Below the pieces are notes generated by a model. That model saw only the letters and a list, made by a program, of their open reading frames with translations. It was not told the DNA's origin and ran no database searches. A DNA stretch of 5,129 nucleotides from an uncultured Eubacterium sp. Its GTDB lineage: Bacteria; Bacillota; Clostridia; Eubacteriales; Eubacteriaceae. This document shows, piece after piece, positions 1 to 5,129 of this stretch. The stretch lies in contig CACZTE010000242.1 in NCBI GenBank assembly GCA_902784045.1, forward strand, positions 1 to 5,129, in the 5' to 3' direction. The translations under genes and the position numbers were made by a program. How positions within the stretch are numbered: position 1 is the stretch's first letter; every line of letters starts with the position of its first letter.

Positions 1-139
1 CCATGCCGACGGCGAAGCAGGCGACAATGCAGGCGGGCATCGGCCAGCCGAGCATGATGGCGATGTCATAGCCGAAGCCATATCCCAACGCCGCGATGAA
101 GGCGACGGCGAAATCATCGAAGGTAAATAGGTTTTTCAT
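1..139 (-). CDS. Small hydrophobic membrane protein, 5' part only (runs off left edge)
   Basis: An open frame starts at the ATG at 139-137 and stays open to the window edge, giving 46 visible residues beginning MKNLFTFDDFAVAFIAALGY. After a short polar start the sequence is strongly hydrophobic and Gly/Ala-rich, with two likely membrane segments at about residues 9-24 and 27-46 joined by a short turn around GYDIA; a GWPMP motif sits in the second. The ATG overlaps the TGA of the yhcG-like gene as ATGA, which suggests translational coupling. An AAGGA ribosome binding sequence lies about 8 nt upstream, inside the end of that gene. Codons favour GCC, GGC, GTC and ATC, unlike the AT-rich yhcG-like gene but like the ferredoxin gene. 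I do not recognise the family and assign no function. Start, frame and overlap are seen directly; membrane location is inferred from hydrophobicity. Confidence 0.7.
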   Translation of the reverse strand, partial: MKNLFTFDDFAVAFIAALGYGFGYDIAIMLGWPMPACIVACFAVGM

Positions 140-690
140 GGTTTCTTTCCTTCTGTCTCCTCGTTAATCCATTCTTTCAGTTTGGCTTGCAATTCATTTT
201 TATCAGGCAGATAAAGTTCGTACTGAGACGCGTAGATATTGGCATCTTTCGGCAATGTTAACTCCACCAGCATATCATTCTTCTTTTGACAAAGGAGAAT
301 CCCAATCGTTGAATTTTCGTCATCTGTTTTTTCATACCGATCATAATAATTGACATACATCTGCATCTGACCTAAATCCTGATGTTTAAGTTCGCCAATT
401 TTCAAATCGACCAATACAAAACACCGTAACAAGCGATGATAAAATACAAGATCAACCCGAAAATGCTGTTCATCAAAAGTAAAGCGAATCTGTCTTCCGA
501 CAAACGTAAAGCCTTTTCCCATTTCCATCAAAAAATCCTGAAGATGATCGATAATGCGGTTTTCCAAATCACTTTCAGAAAATTTCGCTTCCTCTTTCAG
601 CCCCAGAAATTCCAACACATAAGGGTCTTTAACAGCATCTTCCGGTTTCTCGACAATCGCGCCTTTTTCCGATAGTTCTTTGACTTTTTC

Positions 691-693
691 CTA
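691..693 (-). other. Second in-frame amber codon (codon 171) of the yhcG-like gene
   Basis: The minus strand reads GGG-AC TAG GAA AAA GTC, giving …ALSRD, stop, EKVKELSEKGAIVEKPED…, which matches the usual family linker ALSRDKEKV/KEGV. AAG (Lys) to TAG is the simplest change. A small perfect stem, AACGC-GCA-GCGTT on the minus strand (704-716), lies just upstream of this codon. Confidence 0.9.
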
Positions 694-862
694 GTCCCGG
701 CTTAACGCTGCGCGTTCATAAAAGGCACTGTCAAACTGGCGGTTCAATTCTCTGACCCCCCAATGATTTCGATAGGCTTCAATCTCGTAGAAATCGCGAA
801 TATCCGGATGATCGATGCGCATCAATTTCAAATAGTGTGACCAACTTAACGCGAATCGACGT

Positions 863-879
863 CCGGTGGATGTCACCGG
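863..879. repeat. Second inverted repeat in the yhcG-like gene
   Basis: CCGGTG (863-868) and CACCGG (874-879) form a perfect 6-bp GC-rich stem around a 5-base loop. It lies 11 bases from the 25-bp palindrome, so the minus-strand RNA after the first amber could fold two hairpins in succession. It encodes PVTSTG. It may be chance. Confidence 0.6.
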
Positions 880-890
880 CAGCGCGCTCA

Positions 891-915
891 ATTCGTCAGA
901 CAGTGTCTGACGAAT
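891..915. repeat. Perfect 25-bp inverted repeat (12+1+12) inside the yhcG-like gene
   Basis: The left arm ATTCGTCAGACA (891-902) and right arm TGTCTGACGAAT (904-915) are exact reverse complements around a single centre base at 903. As minus-strand RNA it would form an 11-bp stem with a three-base loop. It encodes the conserved IRQTLSDE stretch and starts 3 nt after the TAG at codon 95. There is no following U-run, so it is not a classical intrinsic terminator. Confidence 0.9.
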
Positions 916-918
916 CGG

Positions 919-921
919 CTA
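919..921 (-). other. First in-frame amber codon (codon 95) of the yhcG-like gene
   Basis: The minus strand reads AAA TAG CCG ATT here, so protein similarity continues straight across (…YQVYAK, stop, PIRQTLSDEL…). Nothing shifts frame. From memory of the family this position is often Ser or a similar residue, so TCG to TAG is a plausible single change; that residue assignment is not verified. A perfect inverted repeat begins three bases downstream. Confidence 0.9.
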
Positions 922-1199
922 TTTGGCATACACTTGATAAAGTTTACGCATCTGTTTCAAATTTGTTTGAGAGAAGCCTTTTCCCAGATGTTCCGAAAGA
1001 TATTTTGACAATTCCGGGATGACATATTTTCCGTACTCGGCTCTGGAATGACCGTTTTGCTCCTCGTCGCAAATCATTCGTCCCACTTCAAAATAAGCGT
1101 AAACCATGGATAAATCCAAAGCTTGTTTTGCTTGATGTCTTGCCCCTTCCAAGACGTTCCGCGCAGCGTCCAGAAAAGATGATCGGATCACTTGCTTCT

Positions 1200-1343
1200 T
1201 CATGTCGGCGCCTCCTTCAATGACTTTGACGGTGGACTGCTATGGGTGCCCGCGTTTTTTCTATTTTCTTTTAGACCAATCGTCGAGTCCTTTATAAGCG
1301 CGGGGGTGTTTGTTTTTCGGTGTGATTTCTTTCGCTTCCCCAT
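1200..1343 (-). CDS. Candidate 47-aa basic small ORF upstream of the yhcG-like gene
   Basis: The minus-strand frame ATG 1343 to TGA 1200 encodes 47 residues starting MGKRKKSHRKTNTPALIKDS and ending KSLKEAPT. The N-terminus is very Lys/Arg-rich, the middle holds an IKDSTIGLKEN segment, and the tail is Ser/Pro-rich. Its TGA overlaps the yhcG-like ATG as ATGA, and that gene's AAGGAGG lies inside this ORF, the same coupling as at the downstream end of yhcG. A promoter-like sequence at 1369-1397 would give a leader of roughly 20 nt. Against it, its own ribosome binding site is weak (GAG 11 nt before the ATG) and a 144-base ORF can occur by chance. I do not recognise a family. If real, a basic peptide could bind nucleic acid or act as a leader peptide, but that is inference. 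Confidence 0.42.
   Translation of the reverse strand: MGKRKKSHRKTNTPALIKDSTIGLKENRKNAGTHSSPPSKSLKEAPT
1211..1217 (-). promoter_or_regulatory. Ribosome binding site fixing the yhcG-like start
   Basis: The minus strand reads AAGGAGG, seven bases, then ATG at 1203-1201. This near-perfect Shine-Dalgarno at ideal spacing argues that the gene begins here and was a working reading frame. Confidence 0.85.
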
Positions 1344-1458
1344 TTGGCCAAGGGCTCTTTTTTTATTAATTTTACGATGAATTTCCCCTGTTGTCTATAC
1401 GTTCAGGCGCTGTTTTCGGCTGATTATCACGGTTTTTCGGGTTTTTCGCGTGACGTTT
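1344..1458. other. Gap between ferredoxin gene and yhcG module
   Basis: About 115 bases lie between the ferredoxin stop and the small ORF. They hold the promoter at 1369-1397 and a tandem copy of GGTTTTTCG (1431-1439 and 1440-1448, plus strand). No convincing stem-plus-U-run terminator for the ferredoxin gene is visible, so readthrough from it into the yhcG module cannot be excluded. Confidence 0.6.
1369..1397 (-). promoter_or_regulatory. Predicted sigma70-type promoter for the small ORF/yhcG-like operon
   Basis: On the minus strand, TAGACA (1397-1392; one mismatch to TTGACA) is followed after exactly 17 nt by TAAAAT (1374-1369; one mismatch to TATAAT). Transcription would start near 1362, about 20 nt before the small-ORF ATG and about 160 nt before the yhcG-like ATG. 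It lies in the gap after the ferredoxin gene, so the yhcG module may have its own transcript. Confidence 0.5.
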
Positions 1459-2340
1459 TCAAGCGGTTGAACCGCGCCGGCTTTTCGGGCTTCTCCCCTT
1501 CCCGGCGGTGATGGCCAGGCAGTGTTTGGGGCATTGTTTGACGCATTCCCCGCAGAGGACGCATTCGGTGCCGTTTTGTCTGTTTCGGGCGTTGTTGGTC
1601 ATTTCGACATCCATCGGACAGACGCTTTCGCATTTGCCGCACCGGACGCATTGGTCCGTTTGGCAGGTGACCCGAATGAGGGAGAAGTAGCTCATGGGTT
1701 TTAAAAAGACGGTGACGGGACAGATGTATTTGCAAAAGGCCCGATTGTCTTTGAAGGCGAAGGCGAGGCCGATGCCGACGGCGTAATAGGCCGCGTTGCC
1801 GGCGAGAAACGCCCAAAACATGATTTGCTCGATCCCTCCGACTTTGGTCAAGAATAAGGCGGCGACGAAGATGAGCGACGCCGCGAAGGTGATATACCGG
1901 ATCCAGCCGATTTTCTTTCTCGGCCGCGCGGGCACGGGATACGGCAGGAAGTCCAACACCATGGCGGTCCAGCAGGCGTAGCCGCACCAGCCGCGCCCGA
2001 AGATGAGGGGCCCGACGATTTTGGCGACGGCGTAATGGATGGTGGCCGCCTCGAAGACGCCGGTGAACAGGTAGTACCAGAAGCCTTCAATCTGCATGTT
2101 TTCCCGGCAGACGCACCCCAGATAGACGAACATGTATCCCCCGACCAGCAGTTGAACGACGCGCCTGGCGTGGGGGTATTGGTTGATATAGAGTATGAGG
2201 CCGAGGGCGATGGCGATGCCGATGTAGCTGAAGTTGAACAGGTAGAAAGGATTGTTTTTGGTCAGCCACAAGGTGACGGCGACGCTCTCGAAGATGATGA
2301 GAATGATGATGGGGGGTAAATATTTTTTGACGCGGTTCAT
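1459..2340 (-). CDS. Membrane-bound polyferredoxin, NapH/YccM-like 4Fe-4S protein
   Basis: This 293-residue protein has hydrophobic segments at roughly 8-27, 38-54, 62-78, 86-112, 118-136, 147-166 and 172-196, so it sits in the cytoplasmic membrane. Its C-terminus carries two [4Fe-4S] motifs: C231-xx-C234-xx-C237-xxx-C241-P and C260-xx-C263-xx-C266-xxx-C270-P. GRGWCGYAC (115-123) and CKYICP (203-208) match cysteine motifs of the NapH/NosR/CcoG-type membrane ferredoxin group. Such proteins pass electrons between the quinone pool and a reductase; the partner here is not visible. C76 and C78 (LGCVCRE) are further possible ligands. The start is supported by CAGGAG 8 nt before the ATG. Codons are GC-rich (GCG, GCC, CCG), unlike the flanking defence genes. 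There is no FMN-binding domain, so full NosR is excluded. The general class is sure; the exact pathway is not. Confidence 0.88.
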   Translation of the reverse strand: MNRVKKYLPPIIILIIFESVAVTLWLTKNNPFYLFNFSYIGIAIALGLILYINQYPHARRVVQLLVGGYMFVYLGCVCRENMQIEGFWYYLFTGVFEAATIHYAVAKIVGPLIFGRGWCGYACWTAMVLDFLPYPVPARPRKKIGWIRYITFAASLIFVAALFLTKVGGIEQIMFWAFLAGNAAYYAVGIGLAFAFKDNRAFCKYICPVTVFLKPMSYFSLIRVTCQTDQCVRCGKCESVCPMDVEMTNNARNRQNGTECVLCGECVKQCPKHCLAITAGKGRSPKSRRGSTA

Positions 2341-2348
2341 GTTTGTTT

Positions 2349-2354
2349 CTCCTG
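2349..2354 (-). promoter_or_regulatory. Ribosome binding site of the ferredoxin gene
   Basis: CAGGAG on the minus strand lies 8 nt before the ATG at 2340-2338, which supports this start. Confidence 0.75.
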
Positions 2355-2379
2355 ATGGTGGGATGGGCGGGGTGTTTCC

Positions 2380-2460
2380 GGGGCTTCGCCCCTGCCCCTT
2401 CGCTCAGGCGCCTCAGCCTTCGGCGCCTTCACCGTGACCGAAGCGCAGCCCCGAGCGGGG
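2380..2460. repeat. GC-rich intergenic block with three successive hairpins
   Basis: Three stems lie within 81 bases: GGGGC-TTC-GCCCC (2380-2392), AGGCGCC-9 nt-GGCGCCT (2406-2428) and CCCC-GAGC-GGGG (2449-2460). The block is far more GC-rich than the adjacent DpnD-like gene and would be in the 5' leader of ferredoxin mRNA if read through from upstream. Only the third stem has a T-rich stretch beside it (2463-2470), on the plus-strand side, where no gene needs terminating. It may be a REP-like element, an mRNA-stabilising structure or a leader regulator; I cannot match it to a known family. Confidence 0.6.
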
Positions 2461-2473
2461 GGTTGTTTTTAAC

Positions 2474-2677
2474 TTAAAACGAAATCCAATCAGCCGCTTC
2501 ATTTTGGTTATTCATCACGGCTATTTTTTTCTCGAGGAGGTTGCCCGGCGATAAGACCAATTCCCCGCTTTTGTACCGCTCTATCGCGGTTTTGACGGCG
2601 TCTTCTTCGGACGAAGCGGTGACGGCAAATTCGTCGGAAATGGTTTCCTCGATGATGATTTTGTAGGTTTTTCGCAT
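2474..2677 (-). CDS. DpnD/PcfM-family small protein
   Basis: This 67-residue protein begins MRKTYKIIIEETISDEFAVT, followed by SSEEDAVKTAIERYKSGELV and then LSPGNLLEKKIAVMN. The pattern of a first strand with KxYKIxIxET, a second strand, a helix with (S)xEEAxxxAxExYxxGEIVL and a final strand matches my recollection of the DpnD/PcfM family: small proteins named after an ORF of a DpnII restriction locus and one on plasmid pCF10, with no firmly known activity. It is soluble and acidic-to-neutral, with no signal peptide. The ATG at 2677 has AAAGGT 7 nt upstream. It lies 67 bases after the methyltransferase stop on the same strand, so co-transcription is likely, and the pairing with a methyltransferase fits the family's context. 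The extra tail QNEAADWISF goes beyond the core domain. The gene ends in TAA. Confidence 0.75.
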   Translation of the reverse strand: MRKTYKIIIEETISDEFAVTASSEEDAVKTAIERYKSGELVLSPGNLLEKKIAVMNNQNEAADWISF

Positions 2678-2744
2678 GGATGGGACCTTTCTGGGTTCGA
2701 TGTGAGCGTGGAAAGCGGGGGTTGTTTTGGGGATAAGGCAATAG
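2678..2744. other. Short spacer between methyltransferase and DpnD-like genes
   Basis: These 67 bases contain the AAAGGT ribosome binding site (2685-2690) of the DpnD-like gene. I see no hairpin with a U-run and no clear promoter, which favours one transcript covering both genes. Confidence 0.5.
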
Positions 2745-5129
2745 TTAATTTAGATATTTTTTAAGAACTTCTTCATATTTTCCTGAGAACGAATCAAGTT
2801 CTTTTTCTGCTTGAATAATCTGCTTTTCTAGCGCTTCAACTTGTGAAACAACTTCATCTTGCTTTTGCCTTGGCGGTACTGAAAATGTAATTCCTTTTAC
2901 TCTATCGCAGGAAGCGCGAAAAGAACGTGAGAATCCCATTTTTTGGCCTTCTCTCTCAAGAATATGCGTGAGATATCGAGGGTTCACTTCTGATGTTTTA
3001 CAACGCAAAACGCCGCAATGATCAGTAGGATAAAACTCAAAATCCGAAGGAACATAGCTTGTCATCCAATCACCATCTATACCCCATAAAACAGAAGGAA
3101 CAGAGAAATCTGTAATCAACAATTTATCGATATAGCCGAAAGGTTCTACAACATTCGCGCTGTATACAGGTATTTTACCGTTATAAACAAGCTCTTTATC
3201 AAGGACACGCTTGCCAATATTCACACTGAATTTTTCTGAATCTGCTAAACTAAAATTCTTTCCACTTGCATATTTATCTAACTCGAGGAATAAAGCTTCA
3301 ATTTTATTTTTTTGATTTTTGATAGAGTTATTTGTTATTTCTTTTTCTCTATCTATTTCCTCACAATTCTCTACTATTAACGCCTGAAGATCATTATTAA
3401 TATGCGGAACAGGAATTGTTTTAATATCTTCAGCATACACATGAGGTTGGCTAGCCCCTTTTTGCAAAGAATCAATAATTTGAGTTTGAATTGCCTTCAA
3501 GTAGTAAAATAACCATTTAGTTTCTAATACATTTTTTGCTTGTACAGTTGAACAGTCGGAGGCAAAAATTCGCTCATCCCAGAAATTTACATATCCAGCA
3601 TTTGCTCCAGAAGCACTTACTGTAATAATGTTTTTTTCTCGATTATATTGATTATGCTTATATGCAAAATCTGTACCACCGGCAACTACTTTATAATCTC
3701 CTTCAACAACCTCTTCTCGAGTAATAGAAGACCCTTTAATTATGTCAGCGAAATCAAGAAGTGGTTTCAATTCAAATTTAGTTAAAAATGATATTTTTTT
3801 CCGGGGTCTTATACTGATTGCTTTATTAAAGCTTGAACGTGAAAACTCAAGCATGTCCTTTGTGCTAACAGCTGAAGCCCATGTTTGCTGTTCTTCCGTA
3901 AAACTTGGAATAATCTCATTGTATGATTGTCTGATAGCACACGCGAGCGTTCCCTCCGCAGTACGATTAGAATCATCATACAATTTACCACCCGGAGAGA
4001 TAATTTGAATACCTTCGTTTCCTTTACGGTTTGACCAATCATACCCAAGAAATACTTTTTGCGATTTATTATCTGCCGGAGCGTTGATAATCACAGTTGT
4101 TTGACGAAATACTAAAGCAAAATAAAGAACTTTTTCTTTTTCAATCGCCTGCGCATATTCATAGAACTTATCAAGGTAAACGACCGCTTGTTCTTCTGCG
4201 CTTTTACTCTTAAATGCTTTTGTTTTTTTCAAATTCTTGGCATCTGTTGAAGCATCAAATGCTCTAACATATATTTTAAAATACTCAATGCCACTAAGCT
4301 CTTCAAGCGAATAGCTTTTTTTCAAAAATGCTTTATAATCATTGGCATCAACTTCAATCTGAGTTATATACGCTTCAAAGATTTCTTCATCTTTCCAATC
4401 TGATATTTTATTTCCGTTAAAAATGGCTTCTACCGAATCTTCAGACAAAGCAATTTGCTTCGGAGGCTCGTTAAATTTTTCAAGGAACAACACAACCGTG
4501 TTTGTCCCTGTTGCTCCAAATGTCTTGGAGCCAAAGGAGACGATTGCGCGGATATAGAAGTTCTGCAAGACCTGTTCGCGCGCTCCGGTATAACTAGCGC
4601 TGTCATTTGAGAGTATGGAACTCGGCAGAATAACTGCCGCAATGCCTTTCGGTTTCAACAGCTGACCGATACGCTCAACAAAAAGCGTTTCTATTTCTCC
4701 GCCGTTTAAACCTATGCGATCAAGAAGTGTAAAATTATTGTTTTTTAAAAGTAAATGCTGCTTGAAATCTTTAACGGCATACGGCGGATTGGCTACAAGA
4801 ATATCAAATGTGCCGTTTTCAATTCCTTTATCCGGCGCATTTTCAAGACCGTCACCGAAAATAATATTTCCTTCACCAGCGCCATTCATAAACAATGAGA
4901 TTTTGGCAACACGAGCAAGACGGTAATCTTTTTCTATGCCAAAAATATGATCTCTTGCCCAAGCATTGTTGCCATCTGAATGGACGAAATAATTAATCGT
5001 TTCTATAGCTTCGGTTAAAAAATGACCGGCACCGCAAGCGAAATCTATCTTATGGTCGTCTTTGATACGTCCCCAATATGTACGTCCAGCCCAGAAACGG
5101 CCTGAAATGGCTTGTTTTCTGGGCTTTTC
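2745..5129 (-). CDS. N6-adenine DNA methyltransferase fused to HsdS-type specificity region, 5' truncated by window edge
   Basis: The frame is open from the right edge to TAA at 2745, giving 794 visible residues; a TTG at 4895 is not the start because conserved methyltransferase sequence continues upstream. SAM-binding motif I is DFACGAGHF (about visible residues 29-37), followed by GIEKDYRLARVAKISLFMNG and then catalytic motif IV NPPY (114-117) in DILVANPPYAV. Order I then IV, then target recognition, is the gamma class typical of HsdM. The C-terminal half resembles HsdS: TRD1 at about 453-578 (KPLLDFADIIKGSSITREEV), a helical spacer at about 580-623, TRD2 at about 628-754, and a final coiled coil (VVSQVEALEKQIIQAEKELD). 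It should methylate adenine at a probably bipartite site. It could be a type I M-S fusion or a type IIG/IIB enzyme with a nuclease domain outside the window. No HsdR is visible. Codons are AT-rich, suggesting transfer. Confidence 0.9.
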   Translation of the reverse strand, partial: EKPRKQAISGRFWAGRTYWGRIKDDHKIDFACGAGHFLTEAIETINYFVHSDGNNAWARDHIFGIEKDYRLARVAKISLFMNGAGEGNIIFGDGLENAPDKGIENGTFDILVANPPYAVKDFKQHLLLKNNNFTLLDRIGLNGGEIETLFVERIGQLLKPKGIAAVILPSSILSNDSASYTGAREQVLQNFYIRAIVSFGSKTFGATGTNTVVLFLEKFNEPPKQIALSEDSVEAIFNGNKISDWKDEEIFEAYITQIEVDANDYKAFLKKSYSLEELSGIEYFKIYVRAFDASTDAKNLKKTKAFKSKSAEEQAVVYLDKFYEYAQAIEKEKVLYFALVFRQTTVIINAPADNKSQKVFLGYDWSNRKGNEGIQIISPGGKLYDDSNRTAEGTLACAIRQSYNEIIPSFTEEQQTWASAVSTKDMLEFSRSSFNKAISIRPRKKISFLTKFELKPLLDFADIIKGSSITREEVVEGDYKVVAGGTDFAYKHNQYNREKNIITVSASGANAGYVNFWDERIFASDCSTVQAKNVLETKWLFYYLKAIQTQIIDSLQKGASQPHVYAEDIKTIPVPHINNDLQALIVENCEEIDREKEITNNSIKNQKNKIEALFLELDKYASGKNFSLADSEKFSVNIGKRVLDKELVYNGKIPVYSANVVEPFGYIDKLLITDFSVPSVLWGIDGDWMTSYVPSDFEFYPTDHCGVLRCKTSEVNPRYLTHILEREGQKMGFSRSFRASCDRVKGITFSVPPRQKQDEVVSQVEALEKQIIQAEKELDSFSGKYEEVLKKYLN

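Larger units (their letters stand above)
136..1203 (-). pseudogene. YhcG/DUF1016-family PDDEXK nuclease, full-length frame with two in-frame TAG codons
   Basis: One frame from ATG 1203 to TGA 136 gives 355 codons, about the usual YhcG length, interrupted only by TAG at codons 95 (919-921) and 171 (691-693). Order: residues 1-94, DUF1016 N-terminal helical domain (RAEYGKYVIPELSKYLSEHL, then GFSQTNLKQMRKLYQVYAK); then the linker PIRQTLSDEL, SWSHYLKLMRI, FYEIEAYRNHWGVRELNRQ and ALSRD; then from about codon 190 the C-terminal PDDEXK nuclease domain. Likely active-site residues are D251 (FRVDLVFY) and D266-K268 (VDLKIG), with QMQMYVNYYD after them. The family is a predicted nuclease often found with type I restriction genes, so a defence role is inferred. 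The start has an excellent AAGGAGG 7 nt upstream. Both ambers are one base from plausible family codons (TCG Ser; AAG Lys), so two nonsense mutations are simplest. Readthrough, or re-initiation at GTG 618 to make the nuclease domain alone, are alternatives. Confidence 0.9.

Noticed and set aside
436..675. 79-residue plus-strand ORF
   Set aside because: It lies antisense to the PDDEXK domain of the yhcG-like gene, shows no recognisable domain and has low-complexity Phe/Lys-rich content.
691..891. Separate 66-residue gene starting at TTG 891
   Set aside because: It is the middle part of the yhcG-like gene between two amber codons, in the same frame, with no convincing ribosome binding site of its own.
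837..1022. 61-residue plus-strand ORF containing IRQTVSDE
   Set aside because: It resembles the yhcG motif only because the 25-bp palindrome encodes nearly the same peptide on both strands; the rest is antisense noise.
1340..1365. Plus-strand terminator: TTGGCCAA followed by a run of seven T
   Set aside because: The stem is short and poorly paired, and there is no plus-strand gene to terminate.
1427..1987. 186-residue minus-strand ORF rich in Arg, Pro and Leu
   Set aside because: It overlaps the ferredoxin gene in another frame. The Arg/Pro/Leu-rich composition is typical of a shadow frame in GC-rich coding DNA, while the overlapping frame has clear ferredoxin motifs.
2463..2480. Terminator after the DpnD-like gene
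   Set aside because: On the minus strand the CCCC/GGGG hairpin is not followed by a U-run, so an intrinsic terminator is not supported.
2691..2703. GGGTTCGATG, resembling a tRNA T-loop
   Set aside because: No matching stem, acceptor arm or anticodon arm is present around it.
4893..4895. TTG at 4895 as the start of the methyltransferase gene
   Set aside because: The frame is open and conserved upstream, including SAM-binding motif I DFACGAGHF, so the true start is outside the window.

Overview
The window suggests an anaerobic or facultative bacterium, possibly a Firmicute (Clostridia or Negativicutes-like). This is a weak inference from a DpnD/PcfM-family small protein, a membrane polyferredoxin, strong AGGAG-type ribosome binding sites and mixed base composition. 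All supported genes are on the minus strand, so transcription runs from the right edge to the left. No rRNA, tRNA, CRISPR array, transposase or integrase is visible.

Layout in transcription order: (1) 5129-2745, a DNA adenine methyltransferase fused to a two-TRD specificity region (HsdM-HsdS type), N-terminus cut by the window edge; (2) 2677-2474, a 67-aa DpnD/PcfM-family protein; (3) 2473-2341, a GC-rich gap with three hairpins; (4) 2340-1459, a 293-aa multi-pass membrane protein with two [4Fe-4S] ferredoxin motifs (NapH/YccM-like); (5) 1458-1344, a gap with a good minus-strand sigma70-type promoter; (6) 1343-1200, a candidate 47-aa basic small ORF missed by length-based calling; (7) 1203-136, a full-length YhcG/DUF1016-type PDDEXK nuclease gene interrupted by two in-frame TAG codons; (8) 139-1, the start of a small hydrophobic protein that leaves the window.

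The most interesting region is 1-1400. Three ORFs (small basic ORF, yhcG-like gene, small membrane ORF) are joined by two 4-base ATGA stop/start overlaps, and a promoter-like sequence stands just before the first. The yhcG-like frame is conserved end to end, with no frameshift, but has amber codons at positions 95 and 171. The first is followed 3 nt later by a perfect 12+1+12 inverted repeat. None of the five complete genes or ORFs uses TAG as its terminal stop. The simplest reading is a pseudogene with two nonsense mutations. Readthrough or amber suppression is possible but unproven.

The region is a mosaic. The methyltransferase and yhcG-like genes are AT-rich and look like acquired defence genes. 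The ferredoxin gene and the left-edge membrane ORF are rich in GCC, GGC and GCG codons and look more like host background. No HsdR restriction subunit is in the window.
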